Assembly: GCA_964020085.1 (NCBI GenBank)
Contig: OZ026598.1
Coordinates: 15,458,930-15,522,929, forward strand
Reading direction: 5' to 3'
DNA from: Micromussa lordhowensis
Taxonomy: Eukaryota; Cnidaria; Anthozoa; Scleractinia; Lobophylliidae
DNA length: 64,000 nt
Shown here: piece by piece, positions 34,607 through 48,992 of the stretch
How positions within the stretch are numbered: the stretch's first letter is position 1
How the letters are laid out: each line of letters opens with the position of its first letter
Position numbers and translations under genes: made by a program
The notes under the pieces: model-generated
The model's database searches: none
What the model was told of the DNA's origin: nothing
Seen by the model: only the letters and a program-made list of their open reading frames with translations

Positions 34607-36044
34607 AGCAATTTTTCTTCTGCAAGATAAGCGGAGAAGCCAAATTTATAGAGATTTGTCGGCCGGAAACCAACAGAAACATCTTTCACTGAGGTTTGCT
34701 ACAAAAGGAGAAATTTATCTCTCGAGGAACTCAAAAACGATTAAAATAATACGAGAGTAATTGCGAATTAAAGCTCAAATGATTTCGATTAGGACAGTGT
34801 AACAATAGGTAGTTGTTCTAAGTTATGTTCTTGTGAAGAAATGTCTAACTAAGGTGATACGTTTTGTTTATAGACGGCTGAGAACTTTGATAGATTCCAG
34901 CAATGCACCAAGGAAATGTTTTCCGTTACGTTTAAATCATCTCCTTAAAACCGGTTTGACCTGATCCCAACAAGCTATGTCCGCCATTTTGAATCATCAA
35001 ATCCAACCGGTCTCGAACCCAGTCTGACCGGTTTGACAGTGCACCCTCATTGGTTCTCAGACAAGTCTTTGTTCTTTCTCTATATAAGCGCGATATCACC
35101 CGGATGGTTGGGCGGTACGTTCACTCCAATACAACACACACATCTCTCTTAAAAACTCATGCAATATTCAATAATAAAACTCTTAAAACAATACATATTT
35201 AACAGTATTCTCTCTCTCAATTTCCTTCACATGTACCTACATGGCCTGCATCTGAATGTGAATGCAGGTTCATAATGGGTAGAAAGCGTGCAAGACTTTC
35301 ATGCCAAATGGACAGCGACATCTTTGAGTCCTCAGCTTCTTCCGCTATAGTTTTCCCCTTCTTCTGGCCTCTTCTATAAAATGTTCTCCACAATCAAACC
35401 AGCAACACCACATTCTATCGCGCACGCAAGATCGCAACGTTTATTATGACACAGTCACTTTAGTCTTCAGAACAAATTCAGGTTTTCCGTTGTGGCTGGA
35501 GTTTCGGCTGTCAACACAGAAAATGGTTTTCGTCACTTGCTGGTTAGCGTTCATTGCTGTCAGCAATGTCATTGGACACCTTACTAAGAATCGCTGCGAT
35601 GAAAGGTAAGGGTAAATAACAAAGATAATAGTTTTCTAATGTCGAATGAGGGAAAAAAAATAAACTATTTCAACTCCGCAAACTGCTTCTCCAATGGCAG
35701 CGGCTTGTTGTAAAAGTTCCACGACTTTAGTTTTTTGTTAGTATTATCGCAAGAAGAAGCAACTTTGAAGATTTATTTTATTAATATTCTAAATTGCGTT
35801 TACAAAATATAATGAGACCAGCCGTTATGAGAAGAAAGATCAGTTTGCCTTATCGGTGGACCGTGTCCATGGCGACAGTGTAAACAAAAGGGTCGCGTGG
35901 CGAGTTGGCGCGGAACATTTGTTGCCGGTTTTCAGTGTCACGCCATTCAAAATATAAATCAAAACTGTTCAGTAGATGAAGTCCAGAATCTGAGAAAAGA
36001 AAGAAGGTAACTATAGCAAAGACTCTCGCCAAGATCCAGGTCAC
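34607..36044 (+). repeat. Unit 25
   Basis: 1438 bp. C to A at 34630, G to A at 35197, G to A at 35424, T to C at 35580 (F to L in the secreted-peptide frame), and C to G at 35767. Confidence 0.97.
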
Positions 36045-37482
36045 AGCAATTTTTCTTCTGCAAGATACGCGGAGAAGCCAAATTTATAGAGATTTGTCGG
36101 CCGGAAACCAACAGAAACATCTTTCACTGAGGTTTGCTACAAAAGGAGAAATTTATCTCTCGAGGAACTCAAAAACGATTAAAATAATACGAGAGTAATT
36201 GCGAATTAAAGCTCAAATGATTTCGATTAGGACAGTGTAACAATAGGTAGTTGTTCTAAGTTATGTTCTTGTGAAGAAATGTCTAACTAAGGTGATACGT
36301 TTTGTTTATAGACGGCTGAGAACTTTGATAGATTCCAGCAATGCACCAAGGAAATGTTTTCCGTTACGTTTAAATCATCTCCTTAAAACCGGTTTGACCT
36401 GATCCCAACAAGCTATGTCCGCCATTTTGAATCATCAAATCCAACCGGTCTCGAACCCAGTCTGACCGGTTTGACAGTGCACCCTCATTGGTTCTCAGAC
36501 AAGTCTTTGTTCTTTCTCTATATAAGCGCGATATCACCCGGATGGTTGGGCGGTACGTTCACTCCAATACAACACACACATCTCTCTTAAAAACTCATGC
36601 AATATTCAATAATAAAACTCTTAAAACAATACATATTTAACAGTATTCTCTCTCTCAATTTCCTTCACATGTACCTACATGGCCTGCATCTGAATGTGAA
36701 TGCAGGTTCATAATGGGTAGAAAGCGTGCAAGACTTTCATGCCAAATGGACAGCGACATCTTTGAGTCCTCAGCTTCTTCCGCTATAGTTTTCCCCTTCT
36801 TCTGGCCTCTTCTATAAAATGTTCTCCACAATCAAACCAGCAACACCACATTCTATCGCGCGCGCAAGATCGCAACGTTTATTATGACACAGTCACTTTA
36901 GTCTTCAGAACAAATTCAGGTTTTCCGTTGTGGCTGGAGTTTCGGCTGTCAACACAGAAAATGGTTTTCGTCACTTGCTGGTTAGCGTTCATTGCTGTCA
37001 GCAATGTCATTGGACACTTTACTAAGAATCGCTGCGATGAAAGGTAAGGGTAAATAACAAAGATAATAGTTTTCTAATGTCGAATGAGGGAAAAAAAATA
37101 AACTATTTCAACTCCGCAAACTGCTTCTCCAATGGCAGCGGCTTGTTGTAAAAGTTCCACGACTTTAGTTTTTTGTTAGTATTATCGCAAGAAGAAGCAA
37201 CTTTCAAGATTTATTTTATTAATATTCTAAATTGCGTTTACAAAATATAATGAGACCAGCCGTTATGAGAAGAAAGATCAGTTTGCCTTATCGGTGGACC
37301 GTGTCCATGGCGACAGTGTAAACAAAAGGGTCGCGTGGCGAGTTGGCGCGGAACATTTGTTGCCGGTTTTCAGTGTCACGCCATTCAAAATATAAATCAA
37401 AACTGTTCAGTAGATGAAGTCCAGAATCTGAGAAAAGAAAGAAGGTAACTATAGCAAAGACTCTCGCCAAGATCCAGGTCAC
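36045..37482 (+). repeat. Unit 26
   Basis: 1438 bp. G to A at about 36635 (ACATATTT), shared with 25, 27, 31 and 33. Confidence 0.97.
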
Positions 37483-38920
37483 AGCAATTTTTCTTCTGCA
37501 AGATACGCGGAGAAGCCAAATTTATAGAGATTTGTCGGCCGGAAACCAACAGAAACATCTTTCACTGAGGTTTGCTACAAAAGGAGAAATTTATCTCTCG
37601 AGGAACTCAAAAACGATTAAAATAATACGAGAGTAATTGCGAAGTAAAGCTCAAATGATTTCGATTAGGACAGTGTAACAATAGGTAGTTGTTCTAAGTT
37701 ATGTTCTTGTGAAGAAATGTCTAACTAAGGTGATACGTTTTGTTTATAGACGGCTGAGAACTTTGATAGATTCCAGCAATGCACCAAGGAAATGTTTTCC
37801 GTTACGTTTAAATCATCTCCTTAAAACCGGTTTGACCTGATCCCAACAAGCTATGTCCGCCATTTTGAATCATCAAATCCAACCGGTCTCGAACCCAGTC
37901 TGACCGGTTTGACAGTGCACCCTCATTGGTTCTCAGACAAGTCTTTGTTCTTTCTCTATATAAGCGCGATATCACCCGGATGGTTGGGCGGTACGTTCAC
38001 TCCAATACAACACACACATCTCTCTTAAAAACTCATGCAATATTCAATAATAAAACTCTTAAAACAATACATATTTAACAGTATTCTCTCTCTCAATTTC
38101 CTTCACATGTACCTACATGGCCTGCATCTGAATGTGAATGCAGGTTCATAATGGGTAGAAAGCGTGCAAGACTTTCATGCCAAATGGACAGCGACATCTT
38201 TGAGTCCTCAGCTTCTTCCGCTATAGTTTTCCCCTTCTTCTGGCCTCTTCTATAAAATGTTCTCCACAATCAAACCAGCAACACCACATTCTATCGCGCG
38301 CGCAAGATCGCAACGTTTATTATGACACAGTCACTTTAGTCTTCAGAACAAATTCAGGTTTTCCGTTGTGGCTGGAGTTTCGGCTGTCAACACAGAAAAT
38401 GGTTTTCGTCACTTGCTGGTTAGCGTTCATTGCTGTCAGCAATGTCATTGGACACTTTACTAAGAATCGCTGCGATGAAAGGTAAGGGTAAATAACAAAG
38501 ATAATAGTTTTCTAATGTCGAATGAGGGAAAAAAAATAAACTATTTCAACTCCGCAAACTGCTTCTCCAATGGCAGCGGCTTGTTGTAAAAGTTCCACGA
38601 CTTTAGTTTTTTGTTAGTATTATCGCAAGAAGAAGCAACTTTCAAGATTTATTTTATTAATATTCTAAATTGCGTTTACAAAATATAATGAGACCAGCCG
38701 TTATGAGAAGAAAGATCAGTTTGCCTTATCGGTGGACCGTGTCCATGGCGACAGTGTAAACAAAAGGGTCGCGTGGCGAGTTGGCGCGGAACATTTGTTG
38801 CCGGTTTTCAGTGTCACGCCATTCAAAATATAAATCAAAACTGTTCAGTAGATGAAGTCCAGAATCTGAGAAAAGAAAGAAGGTAACTATAGCAAAGACT
38901 CTCGCCAAGATCCAGGTCAC
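37483..38920 (+). repeat. Unit 27
   Basis: 1438 bp. T to G at 37644; ACATATTT at 38073. Confidence 0.97.
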
Positions 38921-40361
38921 AGCAATTTTTCTTCTGCAAGATACGCGGAGAAGCCAAATTTATAGAGATTTGTCGGCCGGAAACCAACAGAAACATCTTT
39001 CACTGAGGTTTGCTACAAAAGGAGAAATTTATCTCTCGAGGAACTCAAAAACGATTAAAATAATACGAGAGTAATTGCGAATTAAAGCTCAAATGATTTC
39101 GATTAGGACAGTGTAACAATAGGTAGTTGTTCTAACTTATGTTCTTGTGAAGAAATGTCTAACTAAGGTGATACGTTTTGTTTATAGACGGCTGAGAACT
39201 TTGATAGATTCCAGCAATGCACCAAGGAAATGTTTTCCGTTACGTTTAAATCATCTCCTTAAAACCGGTTTGACCTGATCCCAACAAGCTATGTCCGCCA
39301 TTTTGAATCATCAAATCCAACCGGTCTCGAACCCAGTCTGACCGGTTTGACAGTGCACCCTCATTGGTTCTCAGACAAGTCTTTGTTCTTTCTCTATATA
39401 AGCGCGATATCACCCGGATGGTTGGGCGGTACGTTCACTCCAATACAACACACACATCTCTCTTAAAAACTCATGCAATATTCAATAATAAAACTCTTAA
39501 AACAATACATGTTTAACAGTATTCTCTCTCTCAATTTCCTTCACATGTACCTACATGCATGGCCTGCATCTGAATGTGAATGCAGGTTCATAATGGGTAG
39601 AAAGCGTGCAAGACTTTCATGCCAAATGGACAGCGACATCTTTGAGTCCTCAGCTTCTTCCGCTATAGTTTTCCCCTTCTTCTGGCCTCTTCTATAAAAT
39701 GTTCTCCACAATCAAACCAGCAACACCACATTCTATCGCGCGCGCAAGATCGCAACGTTTATTATGACACAGTCACTTTAGTCTTCAGAACAAATTCAGG
39801 TTTTCCGTTGTGGCTGGAGTTTCGGCTGTCAACACAGAAAATGGTTTTCGTCACTTGCTGGTTAGCGTTCATTGCTGTCAGCAATGTCATTGGACACTTT
39901 ACTAAGAATCGCTGCGATGAAAGGTAAGGGTAAATAACAAAGATAATAGTTTTCTAATGTCGAATGAGGGAAAAAAATAAACTATTTCAACTCCGCAAAC
40001 TGCTTCTCCAATGGCAGCGGCTTGTTGTAAAAGTTCCACGACTTTAGTTTTTTGTTAGTATTATCGCAAGAAGAAGCAACTTTCAAAATTTATTTTATTA
40101 ATATTCTAAATTGCGTTTACAAAATATAATGAGACCAGCCGTTATGAGAAGAAAGATCAGTTTGCCTTATCGGTGGACCGTGTCCATGGCGACAGTGTAA
40201 ACAAAAGGGTCGCGTGGCGAGTTGGCGCGGAACATTTGTTGCCGGTTTTCAGTGTCACGCCATTCAAAATATAAATCAAAACTGTTCAGTAGATGAAGTC
40301 CAGAATCTGAGAAAAGAAAGAAGGTAACTATAGCAAAGACTCTCGCCAAGATCCAGGTCAC
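38921..40361 (+). repeat. Unit 28, CATG duplication
   Basis: 1441 bp. G to C at 39136, CATG duplication near 39554-39561 (74-codon frame 39473-39697), 7-base A run, and G to A at 40087. Confidence 0.97.
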
Positions 40362-41799
40362 AGCAATTTTTCTTCTGCAAGATACGCGGAGAAGCCAAAT
40401 TTATAGAGATTTGTCGGCCGGAAACCAACAGAAACATCTTTCACTGAGGTTTGCTACAAAAGGAGAAATTTATCTCTCGAGGAACTCAAAAACGATTAAA
40501 ATAATACGAGAGTAATTGCGAATTAAAGCTCAAATGATTTCGATTAGGACAGTGTAACAATAGGTAGTTGTTCTAAGTTATGTTCTTGTGAAGAAATGTC
40601 TAACTAAGGTGATACGTTTTGTTTATAGACGGCTGAGAACTTTGATAGATTCCAGCAATGCACCAAGGAAATGTTTTCCGTTACGTTTAAATCATCTCCT
40701 TAAAACCGGTTTGACCTGATCCCAACAAGCTATGTCCGCCATTTTGAATCATCAAATCCAACCGGTGTCGAACCCAGTCTGACCGGTTTGACAGTGCACC
40801 CTCATTGGTTCTCAGACAAGTCTTTGTTCTTTCTCTATATAAGCGCGATATCACCCGGATGGTTGGGCGGTACGTTCACTCCAATACAACACACACATCT
40901 CTCTTAAAAACTCATGCAATATTCAATAATAAAACTCTTAAAACAATACATGTTTAACAGTATTCTCTCTCTCAATTTCCTTCACATGTACCTACATGGC
41001 CTGCATCTGAATGTGAATGCAGGTTCATAATGGGTAGAAAGCGTGCAAGACTTTCATGCCAAATGGACAGCGACATCTTTGAGTCCTCAGCTTCTTCCGC
41101 TATAGTTTTCCCCTTCTTCTGGCCTCTTCTATAAAATGTTCTCCACAATCAAACCAGCAACACCACATTCTATCGCGCGCGCAAGATCGCAACGTTTATT
41201 ATGACACAGTCACTTTAGTCTTCAGAACAAATTCAGGTTTTCCGTTGTGGCTGGAGTTTCGGCTGTCAACACAGAAAATGGTTTTCGTCACTTGCTGGTT
41301 AGCGTTCATTGCTGTCAGCAATGTCATTGGACACTTTACTAAGAATCGCTGCGATGAAAGGTAAGGGTAAATAACAAAGATAATAGTTTTCTAATGTCGA
41401 ATGAGGGAAAAAAAATAAACTATTTCAACTCCGCAAACTGCTTCTCCAATGGCAGCGGCTTGTTGTAAAAGTTCCACGACTTTAGTTTTTTGTTAGTATT
41501 ATCGCAAGAAGAAGCAACTTTCAAGATTTATTTTATTAATATTCTAAATTGCGTTTACAAAATATAATGAGACCAGCCGTTATGAGAAGAAAGATCAGTT
41601 TGCCTTATCGGTGGACCGTGTCCATGGCGACAGTGTAAACAAAAGGGTCGCGTGGCGAGTTGGCGCGGAACATTTGTTGCCGGTTTTCAGTGTCACGCCA
41701 TTCAAAATATAAATCAAAACTGTTCAGTAGATGAAGTCCAGAATCTGAGAAAAGAAAGAAGGTAACTATAGCAAAGACTCTCGCCAAGATCCAGGTCAC
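40362..41799 (+). repeat. Unit 29
   Basis: 1438 bp. C to G at 40767 beside the second ACCGGT motif, shared with unit 30 and the right-edge partial unit. Confidence 0.97.
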
Positions 41800-43237
41800 A
41801 GCAATTTTTCTTCTGCAAGATACGCGGAGAAGCCAAATTTATAGAGATTTGTCGGCCGGAAACCAACAGAAACATCTTTCACTGAGGTTTGCTACAAAAG
41901 GAGAAATTTATCTCTCGAGGAACTCAAAAACGATTAAAATAATACGAGAGTAATTGCGAATTAAAGCTCAAATGATTTCGATTAGGACAGTGTAACAATA
42001 GGTAGTTGTTCTAAGTTATGTTCTTGTGAAGAAATGTCTAACTAAGGTGATACGTTTTGTTTATAGACGGCTGAGAACTTTGATAGATTCCAGCAATGCA
42101 CCAAGGAAATGTTTTCCGTTACGTTTAAATCATCTCCTTAAAACCGGTTTGACCTGATCCCAACAAGCTATGTCCGCCATTTTGAATCATCAAATCCAAC
42201 CGGTGTCGAACCCAGTCTGACCGGTTTGACAGTGCACCCTCATTGGTTCTCAGACAAGTCTTTGTTCTTTCTCTATATAAGCGCGATATCACCCGGATGG
42301 TTGGGCGGTACGTTCACTCCAATACAACACACACATCTCTCTTAAAAACTCATGCAATATTCAATAATAAAACTCTTAAAACAATACATGTTTAACAGTA
42401 TTCTCTCTCTCAATTTCCTTCACATGTACCTACATGGCCTGCATCTGAATGTGAATGCAGGTTCATAATGGGTAGAAAGCGTGCAAGACTTTCATGCCAA
42501 ATGGACAGCGACATCTTTGAGTCCTCAGCTTCTTCCGCTATAGTTTTCCCCTTCTTCTGGCCTCTTCTATAAAATGTTCTCCACAATCAAACCAGCAACA
42601 CCACATTCTATCGCGCGCGCAAGATCGCAACGTTTATTATGACACAGTCACTTTAGTCTTCAGAACAAATTCAGGTTTTCCGTTGTGGCTGGAGTTTCGG
42701 CTGTCAACACAGAAAATGGTTTTCGTCACTTGCTGGTTAGCGTTCATTGCTGTCAGCAATGTCATTGGACACTTTACTAAGAATCGCTGCGATGAAAGGT
42801 AAGGGTAAATAACAAAGATAATAGTTTTCTAATGTCGAATGAGGGAAAAAAAATAAACTATTTCAACTCCGCAAACTGCTTCTCCAATGGCAGCGGCTTG
42901 TTGTAAAAGTTCCACGACTTTAGTTTTTTGTTAGTATTATCGCAAGAAGAAGCAACTTTCAAGATTTATTTTATTAATATTCTAAATTGCGTTTACAAAA
43001 TATAATGAGACCAGCCGTTATGAGAAGAAAGATCAGTTTGCCTTATCGGTGGACCGTGTCCATGGCGACAGTGTAAACAAAAGGGTCGCGTGGCGAGTTG
43101 GCGCGGAACATTTGTTGCCGGTTTTCAGTGTCACGCCATTCAAAATATAAATCAAAACTGTTCAGTAGATGAAGTCCAGAATCTGAGAAAAGAAAGAAGG
43201 TAACTATAGCAAAGACTCTCGCCAAGATCCAGGTCAC
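41800..43237 (+). repeat. Unit 30
   Basis: 1438 bp. C to G at 42205, as unit 29. Confidence 0.97.
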
Positions 43238-44675
43238 AGCAATTTTTCTTCTGCAAGATACGCGGAGAAGCCAAATTTATAGAGATTTGTCGGCCGGAAA
43301 CCAACAGAAACATCTTTCACTGAGGTTTGCTACAAAAGGAGAAATTTATCTCTCGAGGAACTCAAAAACGATTAAAATAATACGAGAGTAATTGCGAATT
43401 AAAGCTCAAATGATTTCGATTAGGACAGTGTAACAATAGGTAGTTGTTCTAAGTTATGTTCTTGTGAAGAAATGTCTAACTAAGGTGATACGTTTTGTTT
43501 ATAGACGGCTGAGAACTTTGATAGATTCCAGCAATGCACCAAGGAAATGTTTTCCGTTACGTTTAAATCATCTCCTTAAAACCGGTTTGACCTGATCCCA
43601 ACAAGCTATGTCCGCCATTTTGAATCATCAAATCCAACCGGTCTCGAACCCAGTCTGACCGGTTTGACAGTGCACCCTCATTGGTTCTCAGACAAGTCTT
43701 TGTTCTTTCTCTATATAAGCGCGATATCACCCGGATGGTTGGGCGGTACGTTCACTCCAATACAACACACACATCTCTCTTAAAAACTCATGCAATATTC
43801 AATAATAAAACTCTTAAAACAATACATATTTAACAGTATTCTCTCTCTCAATTTCCTTCACATGTACCTACATGGCCTGCATCTGAATGTGAATGCAGGT
43901 TCATAATGGGTAGAAAGCGTGCAAGACTTTCATGCCAAATGGACAGCGACATCTTTGAGTCCTCAGCTTCTTCCGCTATAGTTTTCCCCTTCTTCTGGCC
44001 TCTTCTATAAAATGTTCTCCACAATCAAACCAGCAACACCACATTCTATCGCGCGCGCAAGATCGCAACGTTTATTATGACACAGTCACTTTAGTCTTCA
44101 GAACAAATTCAGGTTTTCCGTTGTGGCTGGAGTTTCGGCTGTCAACACAGAAAATGGTTTTCGTCACTTGCTGGTTAGCGTTCATTGCTGTCAGCAATGT
44201 CATTGGACACTTTACTAAGAATCGCTGCGATGAAAGGTAAGGGTAAATAACAAAGATAATAGTTTTCTAATGTCGAATGAGGGAAAAAAAATAAACTATT
44301 TCAACTCCGCAAACTGCTTCTCCAATGGCAGCGGCTTGTTGTAAAAGTTCCACGACTTTAGTTTTTTGTTAGTATTATCGCAAGAAGAAGCAACTTTCAA
44401 GATTTATTTTATTAATATTCTAAATTGCGTTTACAAAATATAATGAGACCAGCCGTTATGAGAAGAAAGATCAGTTTGCCTTATCGGTGGACCGTGTCCA
44501 TGGCGACAGTGTAAACAAAAGGGTCGCGTGGCGAGTTGGCGCGGAACATTTGTTGCCGGTTTTCAGTGTCACGCCATTCAAAATATAAATCAAAACTGTT
44601 CAGTAGATGAAGTCCAGAATCTGAGAAAAGAAAGAAGGTAACTATAGCAAAGACTCTCGCCAAGATCCAGGTCAC
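43238..44675 (+). repeat. Unit 31
   Basis: 1438 bp. ACATATTT at about 43828. Confidence 0.97.
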
Positions 44676-46113
44676 AGCAATTTTTCTTCTGCAAGATACG
44701 CGGAGAAGCCAAATTTATAGAGATTTGTCGGCCGGAAACCAACAGAAACATCTTTCACTGAGGTTTGCTACAAAAGGAGAAATTTATCTCTCGAGGAACT
44801 CAAAAACGATTAAAATAATACGAGAGTAATTGCGAATTAAAGCTCAAATGATTTCGATTAGGACAGTGTAACAATAGGTAGTTGTTCTAAGTTATGTTCT
44901 TGTGAAGAAATGTCTAACTAAGGTGATACGTTTTGTTTATAGACGGCTGAGAACTTTGATAGATTCCAGCAATGCACCAAGGAAATGTTTTCCGTTACGT
45001 TTAAATCATCTCCTTAAAACCGGTTTGACCTGATCCCAACAAGCTATGTCCGCCATTTTGAATCATCAAATCCAACCGGTCTCGAACCCAGTCTGACCGG
45101 TTTGACAGTGCACCCTCATTGGTTCTCAGACAAGTCTTTGTTCTTTCTCTATATAAGCGCGATATCACCCGGATGGTTGGGCGGTACGTTCACTCCAATA
45201 CAACACACACATCTCTCTTAAAAACTCATGCAATATTCAATAATAAAACTCTTAAAACAATACATGTTTAACAGTATTCTCTCTCTCAATTTCCTTCACA
45301 TGTACCTACATGGCCTGCATCTGAATGTGAATGCAGGTTCATAATGGGTAGAAAGCGTGCAAGACTTTCATGCCAAATGGACAGCGACATCTTTGAGTCC
45401 TCAGCTTCTTCCGCTATAGTTTTCCCCTTCTTCTGGCCTCTTCTATAAAATGTTCTCCACAATCAAACCAGCAACACCACATTCTATCGCGCGCGCAAGA
45501 TCGCAACGTTTATTATGACACAGTCACTTTAGTCTTCAGAACAAATTCAGGTTTTCCGTTGTGGCTGGAGTTTCGGCTGTCAACACAGAAAATGGTTTTC
45601 GTCACTTGCTGGTTAGCGTTCATTGCTGTCAGCAATGTCATTGGACACTTTACTAAGAATCGCTGCGATGAAAGGTAAGGGTAAATAACAAAGATAATAG
45701 TTTTCTAATGTCGAATGAGGGAAAAAAAATAAACTATTTCAACTCCGCAAACTGCTTCTCCAATGGCAGCGGCTTGTTGTAAAAGTTCCACGACTTTAGT
45801 TTTTTGTTAGTATTATCGCAAGAAGAAGCAACTTTCAAGATTTATTTTATTAATATTCTAAATTGCGTTTACAAAATATAATGAGACCAGCCGTTATGAG
45901 AAGAAAGATCAGTTTGCCTTATCGGTGGACCGTGTCCATGGCGACAGTGTAAACAAAAGGGTCGCGTGGCGAGTTGGCGCGGAACATTTGTTGCCGGTTT
46001 TCAGTGTCACGCCATTCAAAATATAAATCAAAACTGTTCAGTAGATGAAGTCCAGAATCTGAGAAAAGAAAGAAGGTAACTATAGCAAAGACTCTCGCCA
46101 AGATCCAGGTCAC
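44676..46113 (+). repeat. Unit 32 (consensus)
   Basis: 1438 bp. No departure from consensus noticed. Confidence 0.97.
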
Positions 46114-47551
46114 AGCAATTTTTCTTCTGCAAGATACGCGGAGAAGCCAAATTTATAGAGATTTGTCGGCCGGAAACCAACAGAAACATCTTTCACTGAG
46201 GTTTGCTACAAAAGGAGAAATTTATCTCTCGAGGAACTCAAAAACGATTAAAATAATACGAGAGTAATTGCGAATTAAAGCTCAAATGATTTCGATTAGG
46301 ACAGTGTAACAATAGGTAGTTGTTCTAAGTTATGTTCTTGTGAAGAAATGTCTAACTAAGGTGATACGTTTTGTTTATAGACGGCTGAGAACTTTGATAG
46401 ATTCCAGCAATGCACCAAGGAAATGTTTTCCGTTACGTTTAAATCATCTCCTTAAAACCGGTTTGACCTGATCCCAACAAGCTATGTCCGCCATTTTGAA
46501 TCATCAAATCCAACCGGTCTCGAACCCAGTCTGACCGGTTTGACAGTGCACCCTCATTGGTTCTCAGACAAGTCTTTGTTCTTTCTCTATATAAGCGCGA
46601 TATCACCCGGATGGTTGGGCGGTACGTTCACTCCAATACAACACACACATCTCTCTTAAAAACTCATGCAATATTCAATAATAAAACTCTTAAAACAATA
46701 CATATTTAACAGTATTCTCTCTCTCAATTTCCTTCACATGTACCTACATGGCCTGCATCTGAATGTGAATGCAGGTTCATAATGGGTAGAAAGCGTGCAA
46801 GACTTTCATGCCAAATGGACAGCGACATCTTTGAGTCCTCAGCTTCTTCCGCTATAGTTTTCCCCTTCTTCTGGCCTCTTCTATAAAATGTTCTCCACAA
46901 TCAAACCAGCAACACCACATTCTATCGCGCGCGCAAGATCGCAACGTTTATTATGACACAGTCACTTTAGTCTTCAGAACAAATTCAGGTTTTCCGTTGT
47001 GGCTGGAGTTTCGGCTGTCAACACAGAAAATGGTTTTCGTCACTTGCTGGTTAGCGTTCATTGCTGTCAGCAATGTCATTGGACACTTTACTAAGAATCG
47101 CTGCGATGAAAGGTAAGGGTAAATAACAAAGATAATAGTTTTCTAATGTCGAATGAGGGAAAAAAAATAAACTATTTCAACTCCGCAAACTGCTTCTCCA
47201 ATGGCAGCGGCTTGTTGTAAAAGTTCCACGACTTTAGTTTTTTGTTAGTATTATCGCAAGAAGAAGCAACTTTCAAGATTTATTTTATTAATATTCTAAA
47301 TTGCGTTTACAAAATATAATGAGACCAGCCGTTATGAGAAGAAAGATCAGTTTGCCTTATCGGTGGACCGTGTCCATGGCGACAGTGTAAACAAAAGGGT
47401 CGCGTGGCGAGTTGGCGCGGAACATTTGTTGCCGGTTTTCAGTGTCACGCCATTCAAAATATAAATCAAAACTGTTCAGTAGATGAAGTCCAGAATCTGA
47501 GAAAAGAAAGAAGGTAACTATAGCAAAGACTCTCGCCAAGATCCAGGTCAC
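46114..47551 (+). repeat. Unit 33
   Basis: 1438 bp. ACATATTT at about 46704. Confidence 0.97.
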
Positions 47552-48992
47552 AGCAATTTTTCTTCTGCAAGATACGCGGAGAAGCCAAATTTATAGAGAT
47601 TTGTCGGCCGGAAACCAACAGAAACATCTTTCACTGAGGTTTGCTACAAAAGGAGAAATTTATCTCTCGAGGAACTCAAAAACGATTAAAATAATACGAG
47701 AGTAATTGCGAATTAAAGCTCAAATGATTTCGATTAGGACAGTGTAACAATAGGTAGTTGTTCTAAGTTATGTTCTTGTGAAGAAATGTCTAACTAAGGT
47801 GATACGTTTTGTTTATAGACGGCTGAGAACTTTGATAGATTCCAGCAATGCACCAAGGAAATGTTTTCCGTTACGTTTAAATCATCTCCTTAAAACCGGT
47901 TTGACCTGATCCCAACAAGCTATGTCCGCCATTTTGAATCATCAAATCCAACCGGTCTCGAACCCAGTCTGACCGGTTTGACAGTGCACCCTCATTGGTT
48001 CTCAGACAAGTCTTTGTTCTTTCTCTATATAAGCGCGATATCACCCGGATGGTTGGGCGGTACGTTCACTCCAATACAACACACACATCTCTCTTAAAAA
48101 CTCATGCAATATTCAATAATAAAACTCTTAAAACAATACATGTTTAACAGTATTCTCTCTCTCAATTTCCTTCACATGTACCTACATGCATGGCCTGCAT
48201 CTGAATGTGAATGCAGGTTCATAATGGGTAGAAAGCGTGCAAGACTTTCATGCCAAATGGACAGCGACATCTTTGAGTCCTCAGCTTCTTCCGCTATAGT
48301 TTTCCCCTTCTTCTGGCCTCTTCTATAAAATGTTCTCCACAATCAAACCAGCAACACCACATTCTATCGCGCGCGCAAGATCGCAACGTTTATTATGACA
48401 CAGTCACTTTAGTCTTCAGAACAAATTCAGGTTTTCCGTTGTGGCTGGAGTTTCGGCTGTCAACACAGAAAATGGTTTTCGTCACTTGCTGGTTAGCGTT
48501 CATTGCTGTCAGCAATGTCATTGGACACTTTACTAAGAATCGCTGCGATGAAAGGTAAGGGTAAATAACAAAGATAATAGTTTTCTAATGTCGAATGAGG
48601 GAAAAAAATAAACTATTTCAACTCCGCAAACTGCTTCTCCAATGGCAGCGGCTTGTTGTAAAAGTTCCACGACTTTAGTTTTTTGTTAGTATTATCGCAA
48701 GAAGAAGCAACTTTCAAAATTTATTTTATTAATATTCTAAATTGCGTTTACAAAATATAATGAGACCAGCCGTTATGAGAAGAAAGATCAGTTTGCCTTA
48801 TCGGTGGACCGTGTCCATGGCGACAGTGTAAACAAAAGGGTCGCGTGGCGAGTTGGCGCGGAACATTTGTTGCCGGTTTTCAGTGTCACGCCATTCAAAA
48901 TATAAATCAAAACTGTTCAGTAGATGAAGTCCAGAATCTGAGAAAAGAAAGAAGGTAACTATAGCAAAGACTCTCGCCAAGATCCAGGTCAC
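47552..48992 (+). repeat. Unit 34, CATG duplication
   Basis: 1441 bp. CATG duplication (74-codon frame 48104-48328), 7-base A run and G to A at 48718: the same trio as unit 28, without its 39136 change. Confidence 0.97.
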
